Source of the DNA: Pseudogemmatithrix spongiicola
GTDB lineage: Bacteria; Gemmatimonadota; Gemmatimonadetes; Gemmatimonadales; Gemmatimonadaceae
DNA: 64,000 bases
Direction of reading: 5' to 3'
Assembly: GCF_030623445.1 (NCBI RefSeq)
Contig: NZ_CP130613.1
Location: 1,674,001-1,738,000 of the forward strand
This document shows, one piece after another, positions 29,509 to 36,668 of this stretch. Position numbers and translations under genes: made by a program. Under the pieces are notes generated by a model. It saw nothing but the letters and a program-made list of their open reading frames with translations, searched no databases and had not been told where the DNA came from. Position 1 is the stretch's first letter. The number at the start of each line of letters is the position of its first letter.

Positions 29509-30671
29509 TCCGACTCGCGATACCAGCGCTGGGCCGCAGCAACGCCCGCCCCGAGCGGTACGGCGATGCCCGCATCGTGGAGGGCCAGCTCCGTGAGCCC
29601 GAGCGCCCCGAGCAGCATGCCTTCGTTGAGATCCCCGAGATGGCCGATGCGGAATACCTTGCCGTTCAGGCGGCCGAGGCCCGAGCCCAGCGCCATGTCC
29701 CAGCGACGATACGCGTGGTCGATCACATGCCGCGCGTCCTTGCCGTCGGGCACGACGATCGCCGTCACCGTGTTCGACCGGCGCTCCGGATCGCGGGCGC
29801 AGATGCGCAGTTCCCAGGCGGCCACGGCCCGCCGCACGCCTTCGCCCAGGCGCGCGTGGCGCGCGTGGATGTTCGCCAGCCCTTCCTCCTGCATCATGTC
29901 CAGCGCCTCACGCAGGCCGAACAAGTGCGCGAGCGGCGGCGTGTACGGGAAGTAGCCCTGGTCGTTATGCAGCACCTGCGGCCGCAGGTCGAAGTAATGC
30001 CGCTTGAATCCCGCCGTCTCGATGCGCTCCATCGCCGTCGGCGAGAGCGACACCATGCCCAACCCGGCGGGCATCATGAAGCCCTTCTGCGACCCCGTGA
30101 TCGCGACGTCGACACCCCAGGCATCCTGCCGGAACTCCAGCGAGCCGATCGAGCTGACGCCGTCCACGAAGAGCAACGCCGGATGCTTCGCCGCGTCCAT
30201 CGCCTCACGCAGCCCCGCGATGTCCGTCGTGACGCCGGTCGCCGTCTCGTTGTGCACGACCAACAGCGCCTTGATCGCGTGCGCGCGGTCTTCCGCCAAG
30301 CGATCCCCGATGGCCTGCGGGTCGAAGGACTCGCCCCATTCGAGGTCCATCACTTCGACCTTGAGCCCCAGCTTCTCCGCCGTGTCGATGAACAGATGCG
30401 AGAACTGCCCGAGCCGCACGGCGAGCACGTGATCGCCCGGCGACAGCGTGTTCGTGATGGCGACCTCCCACATGCCCGTCCCGGTCGCCGAGAAGAGGAA
30501 CGGACGCGCCACCGTGCTGCCGAACACCGGTCGGATGTCGCGCAGCAAACCCTCGGTCAGGGCCGGAAACGCGCTCGAGCGGTGATCTTCCTGCGCGCGG
30601 TGCATGGCGCGCAGGACGCGGTCGGGCACGTTGGACGGCCCGGGAACGAACAGATGATGACGACCAGGCAT
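29505..30671 (-). CDS. Class V aminotransferase, serine-glyoxylate type
   Basis: Protein of 388 residues starting MPGRHHLFVPGPSNVPDRVLRAM. The PLP Lys lies in TGSQKGFMMPAGLGM near residue 200, and the Asp contacting the cofactor is in LLFVDGVSSIGSLEF. Overall it matches serine-glyoxylate/alanine-glyoxylate aminotransferases, which turn serine and glyoxylate into hydroxypyruvate and glycine. The coupled reductase downstream would then give glycerate. The ATG at 30671 is chosen because the longer frame has no family sequence and is a shadow of the divergent gene. Confidence 0.92.
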   Translation of the reverse strand: MPGRHHLFVPGPSNVPDRVLRAMHRAQEDHRSSAFPALTEGLLRDIRPVFGSTVARPFLFSATGTGMWEVAITNTLSPGDHVLAVRLGQFSHLFIDTAEKLGLKVEVMDLEWGESFDPQAIGDRLAEDRAHAIKALLVVHNETATGVTTDIAGLREAMDAAKHPALLFVDGVSSIGSLEFRQDAWGVDVAITGSQKGFMMPAGLGMVSLSPTAMERIETAGFKRHYFDLRPQVLHNDQGYFPYTPPLAHLFGLREALDMMQEEGLANIHARHARLGEGVRRAVAAWELRICARDPERRSNTVTAIVVPDGKDARHVIDHAYRRWDMALGSGLGRLNGKVFRIGHLGDLNEGMLLGALGLTELALHDAGIAVPLGAGVAAAQRWYRESE

Positions 30672-30725
30672 CGGACGGCGGGCGGAGGTGAACGAACGTC
30701 CCACACACGGACGTCCCGAACAATG

Positions 30726-30731
30726 TAGTTT
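30726..30731 (+). promoter_or_regulatory. -10-like box (TAGTTT) 6 bases before the DUF983 gene
   Basis: TAGTTT is followed by GCAAGG and the GTG start at 30738. No -35 match is visible, so the assignment rests on spacing shared with other genes here. Confidence 0.35.
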
Positions 30732-30737
30732 GCAAGG

Positions 30738-31127
30738 GTGAGCACGCCCACCGCCCTCCCCTCGTCCACGACGCGCCTGCTGCGCGCCTTTGCGCTGCGG
30801 TGCCCGGAGTGCGGCAGCGGCGGCCTCTTCCGTCGATGGCTGTGGCTGCAGCCGCGCTGCCCGCGCTGCGCCCTCAAGACCGACCGCGGCAACCGGGATC
30901 ACTTCGTCGGGGCGTACCTCGTGAACCTGATTGTCGCCGAGCTGCTCTTCGCCGCGGGGCTGGGCATCTGGGTGCTGGTCGTGTGGCCCGATGTGCCCTG
31001 GGACCGCCTCGAGGTCGTGCTGGTCGTGGCGATGGTCGCTGCGCCGCTGCTCCTCTATCCGTTCACGCGGACGGTGTGGCTGGCGGCGGACCTCATCTTC
31101 GACCCGCCCAAGGCGAGCGACCGCTAA
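30738..31127 (+). CDS. DUF983 membrane protein
   Basis: Protein of 129 residues with a GTG start. The N-terminus has two zinc-ribbon Cys pairs (CPECGSGGLF and CPRCALK), followed by two transmembrane helices (about residues 58-82 and 90-112). This arrangement is the DUF983 family, whose function is unknown. It is divergent from the aminotransferase and converges on the hybrid kinase, whose corrected reading frame ends within 4 bases of this stop. Confidence 0.9.
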   Translation: MSTPTALPSSTTRLLRAFALRCPECGSGGLFRRWLWLQPRCPRCALKTDRGNRDHFVGAYLVNLIVAELLFAAGLGIWVLVVWPDVPWDRLEVVLVVAMVAAPLLLYPFTRTVWLAADLIFDPPKASDR

Positions 31128-32766
31128 GCCGAGCCGCCGCGCGGCGCCGGCGATTCGGCAGCGTCGATGGCGTCGCGGATCGTGCGAAGCAGCACCTCGG
31201 CGAGATACGGCTTCGGCACCCACCCGTCGATACGCAGGTCGTCCGAGACGCCGCGACCATCGAGCCCGTCAGGCCGCTGGTTCCGATGATCGGCACCTGG
31301 GCGTCCATCGCGCGGATGGCGCGGATCATCGAGGGCCCGTCGAGGACGGGCATCGCCATGTCCGTCAGGACCAGCCGCAGGTCCCGCCTCGCCTCGACGA
31401 ACGCGGCCACACCCTCGGCGCCGTTCGCCGCGCTCCGCACCGTGTAGCCATTGCGCTCCAGCGTGGGCGTGACGACCTCGCGAATCAGGGGCTCGTCGTC
31501 CACGACCAGCACCAACTCGCCGCGCCCGCGCGGCAGCGGCGCCGCACGGCCCGTCGCGTCGAGCGCGTCGACGGGGCCCGTGATGGCAGGCAGGTACACG
31601 ACGAAGCGGGCGCCGCGTCCGATCTCGCTGTACACGTTCACGAAGCCGCCCATGCCGCGGACGATCGCATGCACGGTCGAGAGCCCTAACCCCGTGCCCT
31701 GGCCCAGTTCCTTCGTCGTGAAGAACGGCTCGAACATGCGTTCTTGCACCGCGGGCGGGATGCCCGTGCCTGTATCCGCGACGGTCACGCGCACATAGCG
31801 ACCGGGACGGGCCTGCGGGTGCATGCCCGCGTACACCTCATCGAGCGTCTCGTCCGCGAGCGCGATCGACAGCTGCCCGCCGTGCGCCATGGCATCCCGC
31901 GCGTTCACGCAGAGGTTCATCAACACCTGGTACAGCATCGTGGCGTCTCCGAGGACCCGACTCACCGCAGCCGGCTCCTCGATGCGGACGCTGATGTCCT
32001 TCGGGAGGGTCTCGACGAGGACCCGCCTGGCGTCGTCGACGACCCGACGCAGATCGACCGGCACATGCTCGCCGCCGCTGCCGCGCGCGAACGCCAGGAC
32101 CTGACGCACCATCTCTGCGCCGCGGCGCGCACTCTCCTCGACTGTCGTCAGCAAATGTTCGCGCTCGGCGGGATCGTCTTCCTCACGGAGGAGATCGACC
32201 GTCGCGAGAATCGGCGTGAGCACGTTGTTGAGATCGTGGGCGATGCCCCCAGCCAGCGTTCCGAGACTCTCCAGGCGCTGCGTACGCAGGTGCTGCGCCT
32301 CAAGGCGCCGCCGCTCCGTGAGGTCTTGGCAGGTACCAGCGGCGCGTATGGGATGGCCGAGCCCATCGACGAACGTCTGCCAGCGCTCCTCGACGATCTT
32401 GGTGGACCCGTCGCCGGCGACGACGCGATGCTCGACCGTGCACACATCCCGGGTCGCGAACGACGCGCGGAAGGCCTCGTCTACCCTGGCGCGGTCGTCG
32501 GGATGCACGAACGACAGGAACGACACGTGCGTGGGCACGTACGTCCCGGGATCCACGCCGAAGATGCGATACGTCTCGTCGGACCACAGCACCGAGAGCG
32601 TTTGAAGATCGGTTTCCCAGCTTCCGACCTTCGCCACGGCCTGCGCGGTGACGAGGCGTTCCCGTTCGCGCTGAAGCGCCTCGGTGAGGTGCTGGAGCTC
32701 AGATACCTGCTGGCGGGCTGCGTCTGGCACGAGAGCTCCGGCGTGAACGAACGACCTCACGTGCAC
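31124..32766 (-). pseudogene. PAS hybrid sensor histidine kinase, frameshifted in the receiver domain
   Basis: A short coiled coil (residues about 15-45) leads to a PAS domain (AKVGSWETD ... TCQDLTERRR), a HisKA domain with phospho-His in [11 protein letters not shown], an ATPase domain (LMNLCVNARDAM, ADTGTGIPP, GQGTGLGLSTV) and a receiver domain with Asp in LVLTDMAMP. After GTSGLTG the frame is lost. A one-base correction near the CCC at 31265-31267 restores LDGRGVSDDL, the receiver Lys in WVPKPYLAEV and a stop at 31124. Uncorrected, the frame runs on to 31093, inside the DUF983 gene. The start may be the GTG at 32766 or, fitting the -10 box, the one at 32760. No transmembrane segment, so probably cytoplasmic. 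Confidence 0.8.
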
Positions 32767-32767
32767 G

Positions 32768-32773
32768 AACGTA
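32768..32773 (-). promoter_or_regulatory. -10-like box (TACGTT) upstream of the PAS hybrid kinase
   Basis: TACGTT on the minus strand ends 7 bases before the GTG at 32760 (and 1 base before the GTG at 32766), which favours 32760 as the true start. The -35 is weak. Confidence 0.3.
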
Positions 32774-32834
32774 CCGCTCTCAGATGTATCGATAAGTCAG
32801 CCGCGTGCCGCGGTCGGGGTCCGAGAACGACAAG

Positions 32835-32865
32835 GGCGGGCGCCAGGGAATCCCTGACGCCCGCC
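32835..32865 (-). terminator. GC-rich hairpin after tRNA-Leu
   Basis: A long stem (GGCGGGCG ... CGCCCGCC outer arms, AGGGA/TCCCT inner arms, one mismatch) lies 4 bases beyond the tRNA 3' end and is followed by CTTGTCGTT on the minus strand. Probable tRNA terminator with a weak T-tract. Confidence 0.6.
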
Positions 32866-32869
32866 TCTA

Positions 32870-32953
32870 TGCCCGGAGTGGGAATCGAACCCACAAGACC
32901 TTGCGATCGGGGGATTTTGAGTCCCCTGCGTCTGCCAGTTCCGCCATCCGGGC
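32870..32953 (-). tRNA. tRNA-Leu (anticodon CAA)
   Basis: The minus strand gives acceptor arms GCCCGGA and TCCGGGC with discriminator A, a D arm (TGGCGGAACTGGCAGACGC), an anticodon stem GGGGA/TCCCC around the loop CTCAAAA (anticodon CAA, reading UUG), a long variable arm typical of tRNA-Leu and the T loop GGTTCGATTCC. About 84 bases; the 3' CCA is not encoded. Confidence 0.95.
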
Positions 32954-32987
32954 GCGTTGGGAAAAGTAATCGGATGGCGGCGTGATG

Positions 32988-33554
32988 TCAGAGCGGCGGC
33001 GGACGTCGCGGCCCGGCGCCCGGAGGTCCGCCCGGGCGTACACCCGGCGCACCCGGGACGCCGCGCCGCGGACCGTCGCCCGGACGCGAGTCGCGCATCT
33101 CCTGCATCCGGCGGCGCATCTGCTCCTCCAACCCGTACAAGCGGGCGCGCTGCGTCGGCGTCAGGAAGGTTGCGAGTTCCTTCTGCTCCGCCTCCAAGAG
33201 GTCGAGCCGCTGCCGCTGCAGTTGGATCGTGCGGTCCAGCAGCGGCGCGACGCGGGCATCCTGCACGGAGTCGCGCGACTCCAGCGCGGCCCGCAACTCA
33301 CCTCGCACCCGACGCTCCTCGTTGAACAGCTCGCGACGCTGGCGTTCGAACCGGCGATTCGTCTGTTGCAGCCGGCGGATCTGGTCATCGTTCAGCCCGA
33401 TCTGCTCGCGCAGCATGGTCGTCATGCGGGCGCGCACGCGTGCCTCCAGCGAATCACGACGAGCGTCGGGACGCGGCTCACCCTGCGCGCCCGCCATGGT
33501 CACCGTGATCGCGAGGAGCACGCCGGCCCGCATGACCTGCCGCAGCATTCTCAT
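32988..33554 (-). CDS. Secreted Spy/CpxP-like (LTXXQ-type) protein
   Basis: Protein of 188 residues. A signal peptide ends at TMAGA before Gln-Gly. The mature protein is highly charged and helical (long runs of Arg, Glu and Gln, e.g. REQIGLNDDQIRRLQQTNRR) with a FLTPTQRARL segment matching the LTXXQ motif of Spy/CpxP-type periplasmic chaperones or stress sensors. The C-terminus is Pro/Gly/Arg-rich and disordered. The start overlaps the anti-sigma stop by 4 bases, so it is probably an output or feedback part of the sigma operon. Confidence 0.85.
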   Translation of the reverse strand: MRMLRQVMRAGVLLAITVTMAGAQGEPRPDARRDSLEARVRARMTTMLREQIGLNDDQIRRLQQTNRRFERQRRELFNEERRVRGELRAALESRDSVQDARVAPLLDRTIQLQRQRLDLLEAEQKELATFLTPTQRARLYGLEEQMRRRMQEMRDSRPGDGPRRGVPGAPGVRPGGPPGAGPRRPPPL

Positions 33555-34129
33555 AGGCCCTCCGGCGCGTCGACGACGGCGCGCTGCATGGACACGGGTT
33601 CGGCCGCAATGGTGGCTTCGAACTGGTCGAGCTCGGCCAACAGCGCTTCGAGTTCCGAGCTTCCGAGCTCGCCGAGTTCGGCGCCCGTCACCAGCGCGAC
33701 GGGAGCCGGCGCCGCCGACGCGACATCCGACACCGGCATCGCGGTGTCCGGCGAAACCGTGGCGGGTGTCGTCCCGTCGAACACGCGCCCCTTCAGAGCG
33801 GCGAACGAGAGCGTCGCGACCAGCGTGAGCGACGCCGCCGCCGCCAAGGCATAGCGCGGCACCAGCGGACGACGCGCCAGGCCCCGCTCCACGCGCAGGG
33901 CCGGCCGCTGCGACGGCGCCGGCAACTTCGCGACGATCGCCGACACGTCAACACGCGGCGTGGCCATGTCGAACAGCTTCGCGGCGCGCTCCAGCACGGC
34001 CAGATCCTCGGCGCAGGCGGGGCAGGACGCGACATGCGCCCGCACACGCGCGGCATCGCTGGGCGACAACCGCCCGCGCAGCAGCAGCGGCAGGGCATCC
34101 CGCTCCGTCGTCTCGTGGCATTCACGCAT
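33551..34129 (-). CDS. Zinc-finger anti-sigma factor
   Basis: Protein of 192 residues. The N-terminus has the ZAS motif His-x3-Cys-x2-Cys in RAHVASCPACAEDL plus an upstream Cys-His (RECHET). One transmembrane helix spans about residues 92-112 (YALAAAASLTLVATLSFAAL). The outer part (about 80 residues) is Ala/Ser/Glu-rich and lacks a known fold. It would hold the ECF sigma factor at the membrane until an envelope signal releases it. The ATG overlaps the sigma gene by 8 bases. Confidence 0.88.
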   Translation of the reverse strand: MRECHETTERDALPLLLRGRLSPSDAARVRAHVASCPACAEDLAVLERAAKLFDMATPRVDVSAIVAKLPAPSQRPALRVERGLARRPLVPRYALAAAASLTLVATLSFAALKGRVFDGTTPATVSPDTAMPVSDVASAAPAPVALVTGAELGELGSSELEALLAELDQFEATIAAEPVSMQRAVVDAPEGL

Positions 34130-34676
34130 CGCGCAACCGCTCCTTGATCGCCTTCAAGGCGTTGTGATAGTGCACTCGGCACGCGCCTTCCGTGCTCCCG
34201 ACCGCCGACGCGATCTCTGCGTAGGCCATCCCCTCGTTCACCCGCAAGCTGAAGACCTCGCGCTGCAGGTCCGTCAGGCCGCCCATCGCATCGCGCAGGC
34301 GCTCGGCCAGCTCGTCGCCGACCATCACGTCCAGCGCATCGTACTCCGTCGCCGCGTCCCGTTCATCGATCTCGGCGACGTCGCGTCGTCGTCGCTCCGC
34401 GCGCTTCCGGTCCAGCAGCAGGCGCTTGCAGATGGTAAACAGCCACGTTCGAAGCTGGCTGTCGGCCCGAAAGGACTCGAGGCTTTGGAACGCCCGCACG
34501 AACGTGTCCTGCACCAGCTCATCGATCTCCTCGCGCACGCCCAGGCTCGCCGCGAACCGCGCGACGGACGGCGCATGGCGCTCGACGAGCGCCGAGGCGG
34601 CCCGCTGGTCCCCCGACTGCCATCGGGCGATCAACTCCGCGTCGGTCGCCGGCTGGCTGGGGGCGGTCACAGGCAT
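34122..34676 (-). CDS. ECF-type RNA polymerase sigma factor
   Basis: Protein of 184 residues with sigma region 2 (DELVQDTFVRAFQSLESFRADSQLRTWLFTICKRLLLDRKR) and region 4 (LTDLQREVFSLRVNEGMAYAEIASAVGSTEGACRVHYHNALKAIKERL) and no sigma-1 or sigma-3 region, as in group 4 sigma factors. Together with the anti-sigma and the LTXXQ protein it forms a likely envelope-stress circuit. It is divergent from the phosphodiesterase gene across 47 bases. ECF promoters are often autoregulated, but I do not see a clear paired motif. Confidence 0.94.
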   Translation of the reverse strand: MPVTAPSQPATDAELIARWQSGDQRAASALVERHAPSVARFAASLGVREEIDELVQDTFVRAFQSLESFRADSQLRTWLFTICKRLLLDRKRAERRRRDVAEIDERDAATEYDALDVMVGDELAERLRDAMGGLTDLQREVFSLRVNEGMAYAEIASAVGSTEGACRVHYHNALKAIKERLRDA

Positions 34677-34711
34677 CCTCGAAAGGTCAGACGGCGCTGG
34701 TCCACGGACGT

Positions 34712-34717
34712 TAAACT
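34712..34717 (+). promoter_or_regulatory. -10-like box (TAAACT) 6 bases before the phosphodiesterase GTG
   Basis: TAAACT is followed by ACTGCC and the GTG at 34724. A partial -35 (CAGACG) lies 18 bases upstream. Compatible with a leaderless transcript. Confidence 0.4.
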
Positions 34718-34723
34718 ACTGCC

Positions 34724-35353
34724 GTGCCACGTCCCGAGATCATCGCCCACCGCGGCGCCTCCCGCGAGCGCCCCGAGAATACTTTGGCGGCCTTTGCCCG
34801 CGCCGCCGACCTCGGGGCCGAAGGCTGTGAATTCGACGTGCACCTGCATCCCGACGGCATCCTGCGGGTCCACCACGACCCGCTGGGCCCCGGTATCGTC
34901 CCCGGGCCCGACGTGCCGACGCTAGACGCCGTGCTGGACCTGCACCTCGCGCGCGGATTGACCGCCTACGCCGAGCTCAAAGGTCCCGGCTGCGCGGCCG
35001 GCTCGGTCGCTGCACTGGGCGCTCGCCCTGAGCTCCGGTCCGCCGTGCACGCCTTCGACCATCGCCAGGTCGCCGAAGCGCGACGGCTCGCTCCTGCGAT
35101 CCCTCGCGGTGTGCTCGAGGTGAACTATCCGCTCGACGCGCTGCACGCCCTGCAGGCTGTCGGCGGTCGTGATCTCTGGCGGCAGTGGCCTTTCGTCGAT
35201 GCCGATCTCGTGGCCGCGGCGATCGCCGCCGGCTGCCGCATCGTCGCGTGGACGGTGAACGACGCCGCCGTCATGGAACGCTTCGCCGCGCTCGGCGTAC
35301 ATGCCATCTGCACGGACGACGTCGCGCTCGCCCGGCAGGTCTTCGGCGCCTAA
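34724..35353 (+). CDS. Glycerophosphodiester phosphodiesterase
   Basis: Protein of 209 residues with a GTG start. Catalytic-site motifs of the GDPD TIM-barrel are present: IAHRGASRERPENT (His-Arg and Glu), GCEFDVHLHPDG (Glu-x-Asp and His) and VHHDPLG. It hydrolyses glycerophosphodiesters to glycerol 3-phosphate and an alcohol. There is no signal peptide, so it acts in the cytoplasm. It is shorter than E. coli UgpQ (about 247 residues) but all motifs are there. Confidence 0.93.
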   Translation: MPRPEIIAHRGASRERPENTLAAFARAADLGAEGCEFDVHLHPDGILRVHHDPLGPGIVPGPDVPTLDAVLDLHLARGLTAYAELKGPGCAAGSVAALGARPELRSAVHAFDHRQVAEARRLAPAIPRGVLEVNYPLDALHALQAVGGRDLWRQWPFVDADLVAAAIAAGCRIVAWTVNDAAVMERFAALGVHAICTDDVALARQVFGA

Positions 35354-35410
35354 CGCGCGAGGAAACCCGCGCGGCGTCTCCGGCGTACGGGACCGCAGGA
35401 GGATACCATC

Positions 35411-35716
35411 ATGAGTATCTGGGAGAAGGTTCAAGCAGAGCTGGACAAGGCCGGCACGGCCGCGAAAGGCGCCCTCGATGAGGGCAAGATCCGCATCGAA
35501 CTCTTCCGTGTGCGGCAGCAGGCCGACAAGGCCGCGCAGGCACTCGGCTACGCCGTACACCGGGCCAAGCGGGACAACACCGAGCTCGCGGCCGAAACGC
35601 AAGAGCATCTGCACGGCACGTTGGCCAAGTACGAGGCCGAAGCGAAACAGCTCGAGGAGGACTTGGCGAAGGTGCTGCATCGCAACGCCCCCAAGGCACC
35701 GGAGCCTTCGGCCTGA
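35411..35716 (+). CDS. Small helical coiled-coil protein, unknown function
   Basis: Protein of 101 residues preceded by a good AGGAGG site. Almost entirely charged amphipathic helix (e.g. KIRIELFRVRQQADKAAQALG, LAKYEAEAKQLEEDLAKVL) with a short Pro-rich end. No signal peptide or membrane segment. It resembles small hypothetical proteins seen beside ribosomal or envelope genes, but I do not recognise the family. It is followed by a CTTCGTG repeat and a strong terminator. Confidence 0.75.
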   Translation: MSIWEKVQAELDKAGTAAKGALDEGKIRIELFRVRQQADKAAQALGYAVHRAKRDNTELAAETQEHLHGTLAKYEAEAKQLEEDLAKVLHRNAPKAPEPSA

Positions 35717-35740
35717 CGCGTTCAGCCGCGCGGGTGCAGC

Positions 35741-35768
35741 ATCCTTCGTGCCTTCGTGTCTTCGTGGT
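35741..35768. repeat. CTTCGTG tandem run
   Basis: Three or four CTTCGTG-like heptamers in a row (CCTTCGTGCCTTCGTGTCTT, then CGTGG) lie between the coiled-coil gene and its terminator. The unit resembles the CTCCGTG/CTCTGTG repeats in the pgk-tpiA gap. Confidence 0.55.
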
Positions 35769-35777
35769 GCAAACAAG

Positions 35778-35806
35778 AAAGCCCCGGCTCTGTGAGCCGG
35801 GGCTTT
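35778..35806. terminator. Strong bidirectional terminator
   Basis: AAAGCCCCGGCTC and GAGCCGGGGCTTT are perfect 13-base complements around a TGT loop; the A and T ends serve both strands. It separates the plus-strand coiled-coil gene from the convergent rpmA. Confidence 0.92.
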
Positions 35807-35826
35807 CGATTTCGTACCGGAATCGC

Positions 35827-36084
35827 TTACGCGGCCGGGTAGACCGAGACCTTGAAGCGGGTCTTGGACTTGTGCTCGAACTTCACCACGCCGTCGATGA
35901 GGGCGTAGATCGTGTAGTCCGTGCCGAGGCCGACGTTGTTGCCCGGGTGCCACTTCGTGCCGCACTGGCGGACGATGATGTTGCCGGCAATGACCTTCTC
36001 GCCGCCGAACTTCTTCACGCCGCGGTACTGCGGATTCGAATCGCGGCCGTTGCGGGAGGAGCCTACGCCCTTCTTATGTGCCAT
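35827..36084 (-). CDS. rpmA: 50S ribosomal protein L27
   Basis: Protein of 85 residues beginning [20 protein letters not shown], the exact N-terminal style of L27, whose start reaches the peptidyl-transferase centre. Core motifs [18 protein letters not shown] and [17 protein letters not shown] follow. No N-terminal extension needing a Prp-type protease is present. The ATG at 36084 has an AGAGAGG site. It lies 19 bases after rplU, the universal arrangement, and ends before the bidirectional terminator. Confidence 0.97.
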   Translation of the reverse strand: MAHKKGVGSSRNGRDSNPQYRGVKKFGGEKVIAGNIIVRQCGTKWHPGNNVGLGTDYTIYALIDGVVKFEHKSKTRFKVSVYPAA

Positions 36085-36103
36085 GGTATCCTCTCTCCCC
36101 GGG

Positions 36104-36421
36104 TCAGCCGAGGGTGATGTCGCGGATGCGAACTTCGGTGAAGCCCTGACGATGGCCCTGCTTGCGCGCGTAGTTCTTGCGACGCTTGAACTTGAACACG
36201 ATGATCTTGTCGCCGAGACCGTGCTTGACGATCTCCGCGGTGACCGTGGCGCCCTTGAGCGTCGGCACGCCGACCTTGACGGCCGAGCCGTCAGAGCCAA
36301 GGAGCACTTCGTTGAACTCGACGGTCGCGCCCGCCTCACCCGGGAGGGTGGGAAGACGCAGCGTGCTGCCCTTTTCGGCGCGGAACTGCTTGCCGCCGGA
36401 GCGGAAGATTGCGTACGACAT
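36104..36421 (-). CDS. rplU: 50S ribosomal protein L21
   Basis: Protein of 105 residues: [20 protein letters not shown] at the N-terminus, [17 protein letters not shown] near the C-terminus, both typical of L21, which binds 23S rRNA. Length is normal. It has a well-matched promoter and a leader of about 30 bases. It is co-transcribed with rpmA; obg, often third in this operon, is not here. Confidence 0.97.
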   Translation of the reverse strand: MSYAIFRSGGKQFRAEKGSTLRLPTLPGEAGATVEFNEVLLGSDGSAVKVGVPTLKGATVTAEIVKHGLGDKIIVFKFKRRKNYARKQGHRQGFTEVRIRDITLG

Positions 36422-36457
36422 TGGGAACTCTGCTAGATGGAATTGAGCGAGCCTAGA

Positions 36458-36486
36458 ACAATATCCGCTCGAGCGGTCGCGGTCAA
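36458..36486 (-). promoter_or_regulatory. Predicted promoter of rplU-rpmA
   Basis: On the minus strand, TTGACC (36481-36486), a 17-base spacer and TATTGT (36458-36463). Transcription would begin near 36451. Confidence 0.72.
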
Positions 36487-36496
36487 GTCCTTATGG

Positions 36497-36655
36497 TGGG
36501 AGAGGTTAGACGGCGGTACGGGCGGGGGGTGAGATACGGGAATGGGGGAGATGGGGGGCAGACGTCTCACGTACCCGGCCCCGTCTCTCCCCCGTCTTCC
36601 CTCTCCCGTCTCCCCTCGGCCCACCCCCGCCCGTACCGCCCTCTCTCGTCTCCCA
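36497..36655. repeat. GC-rich palindromic element, copy A
   Basis: Fills the gap between rng and the rplU promoter. Perfect 17-base inverted arms lie at 36512-36528 (GGCGGTACGGGCGGGGG) and 36624-36640, flanked by further imperfect pairing of TGGGAGA-type ends. It shares the block GAGATACGGGAATGGGGGAG (36531-36550) and GACGTCTCACG with copy B, which is in the opposite orientation. Confidence 0.85.
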
Positions 36656-36668
36656 CGTCGGGAGACGA

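Noticed and set aside
31093-31124. C-terminus of the PAS kinase in the uncorrected frame, overlapping DUF983
   Set aside because: The sequence after GTSGLTG in this frame is Ser/Arg/Cys-rich without receiver features; the alternative frame completes the receiver domain.
36497-36655. Possible CRISPR or tandem-repeat array
   Set aside because: The GGGAGACG-type units are irregular and arranged as one palindrome; there are no evenly spaced repeats with unique spacers.
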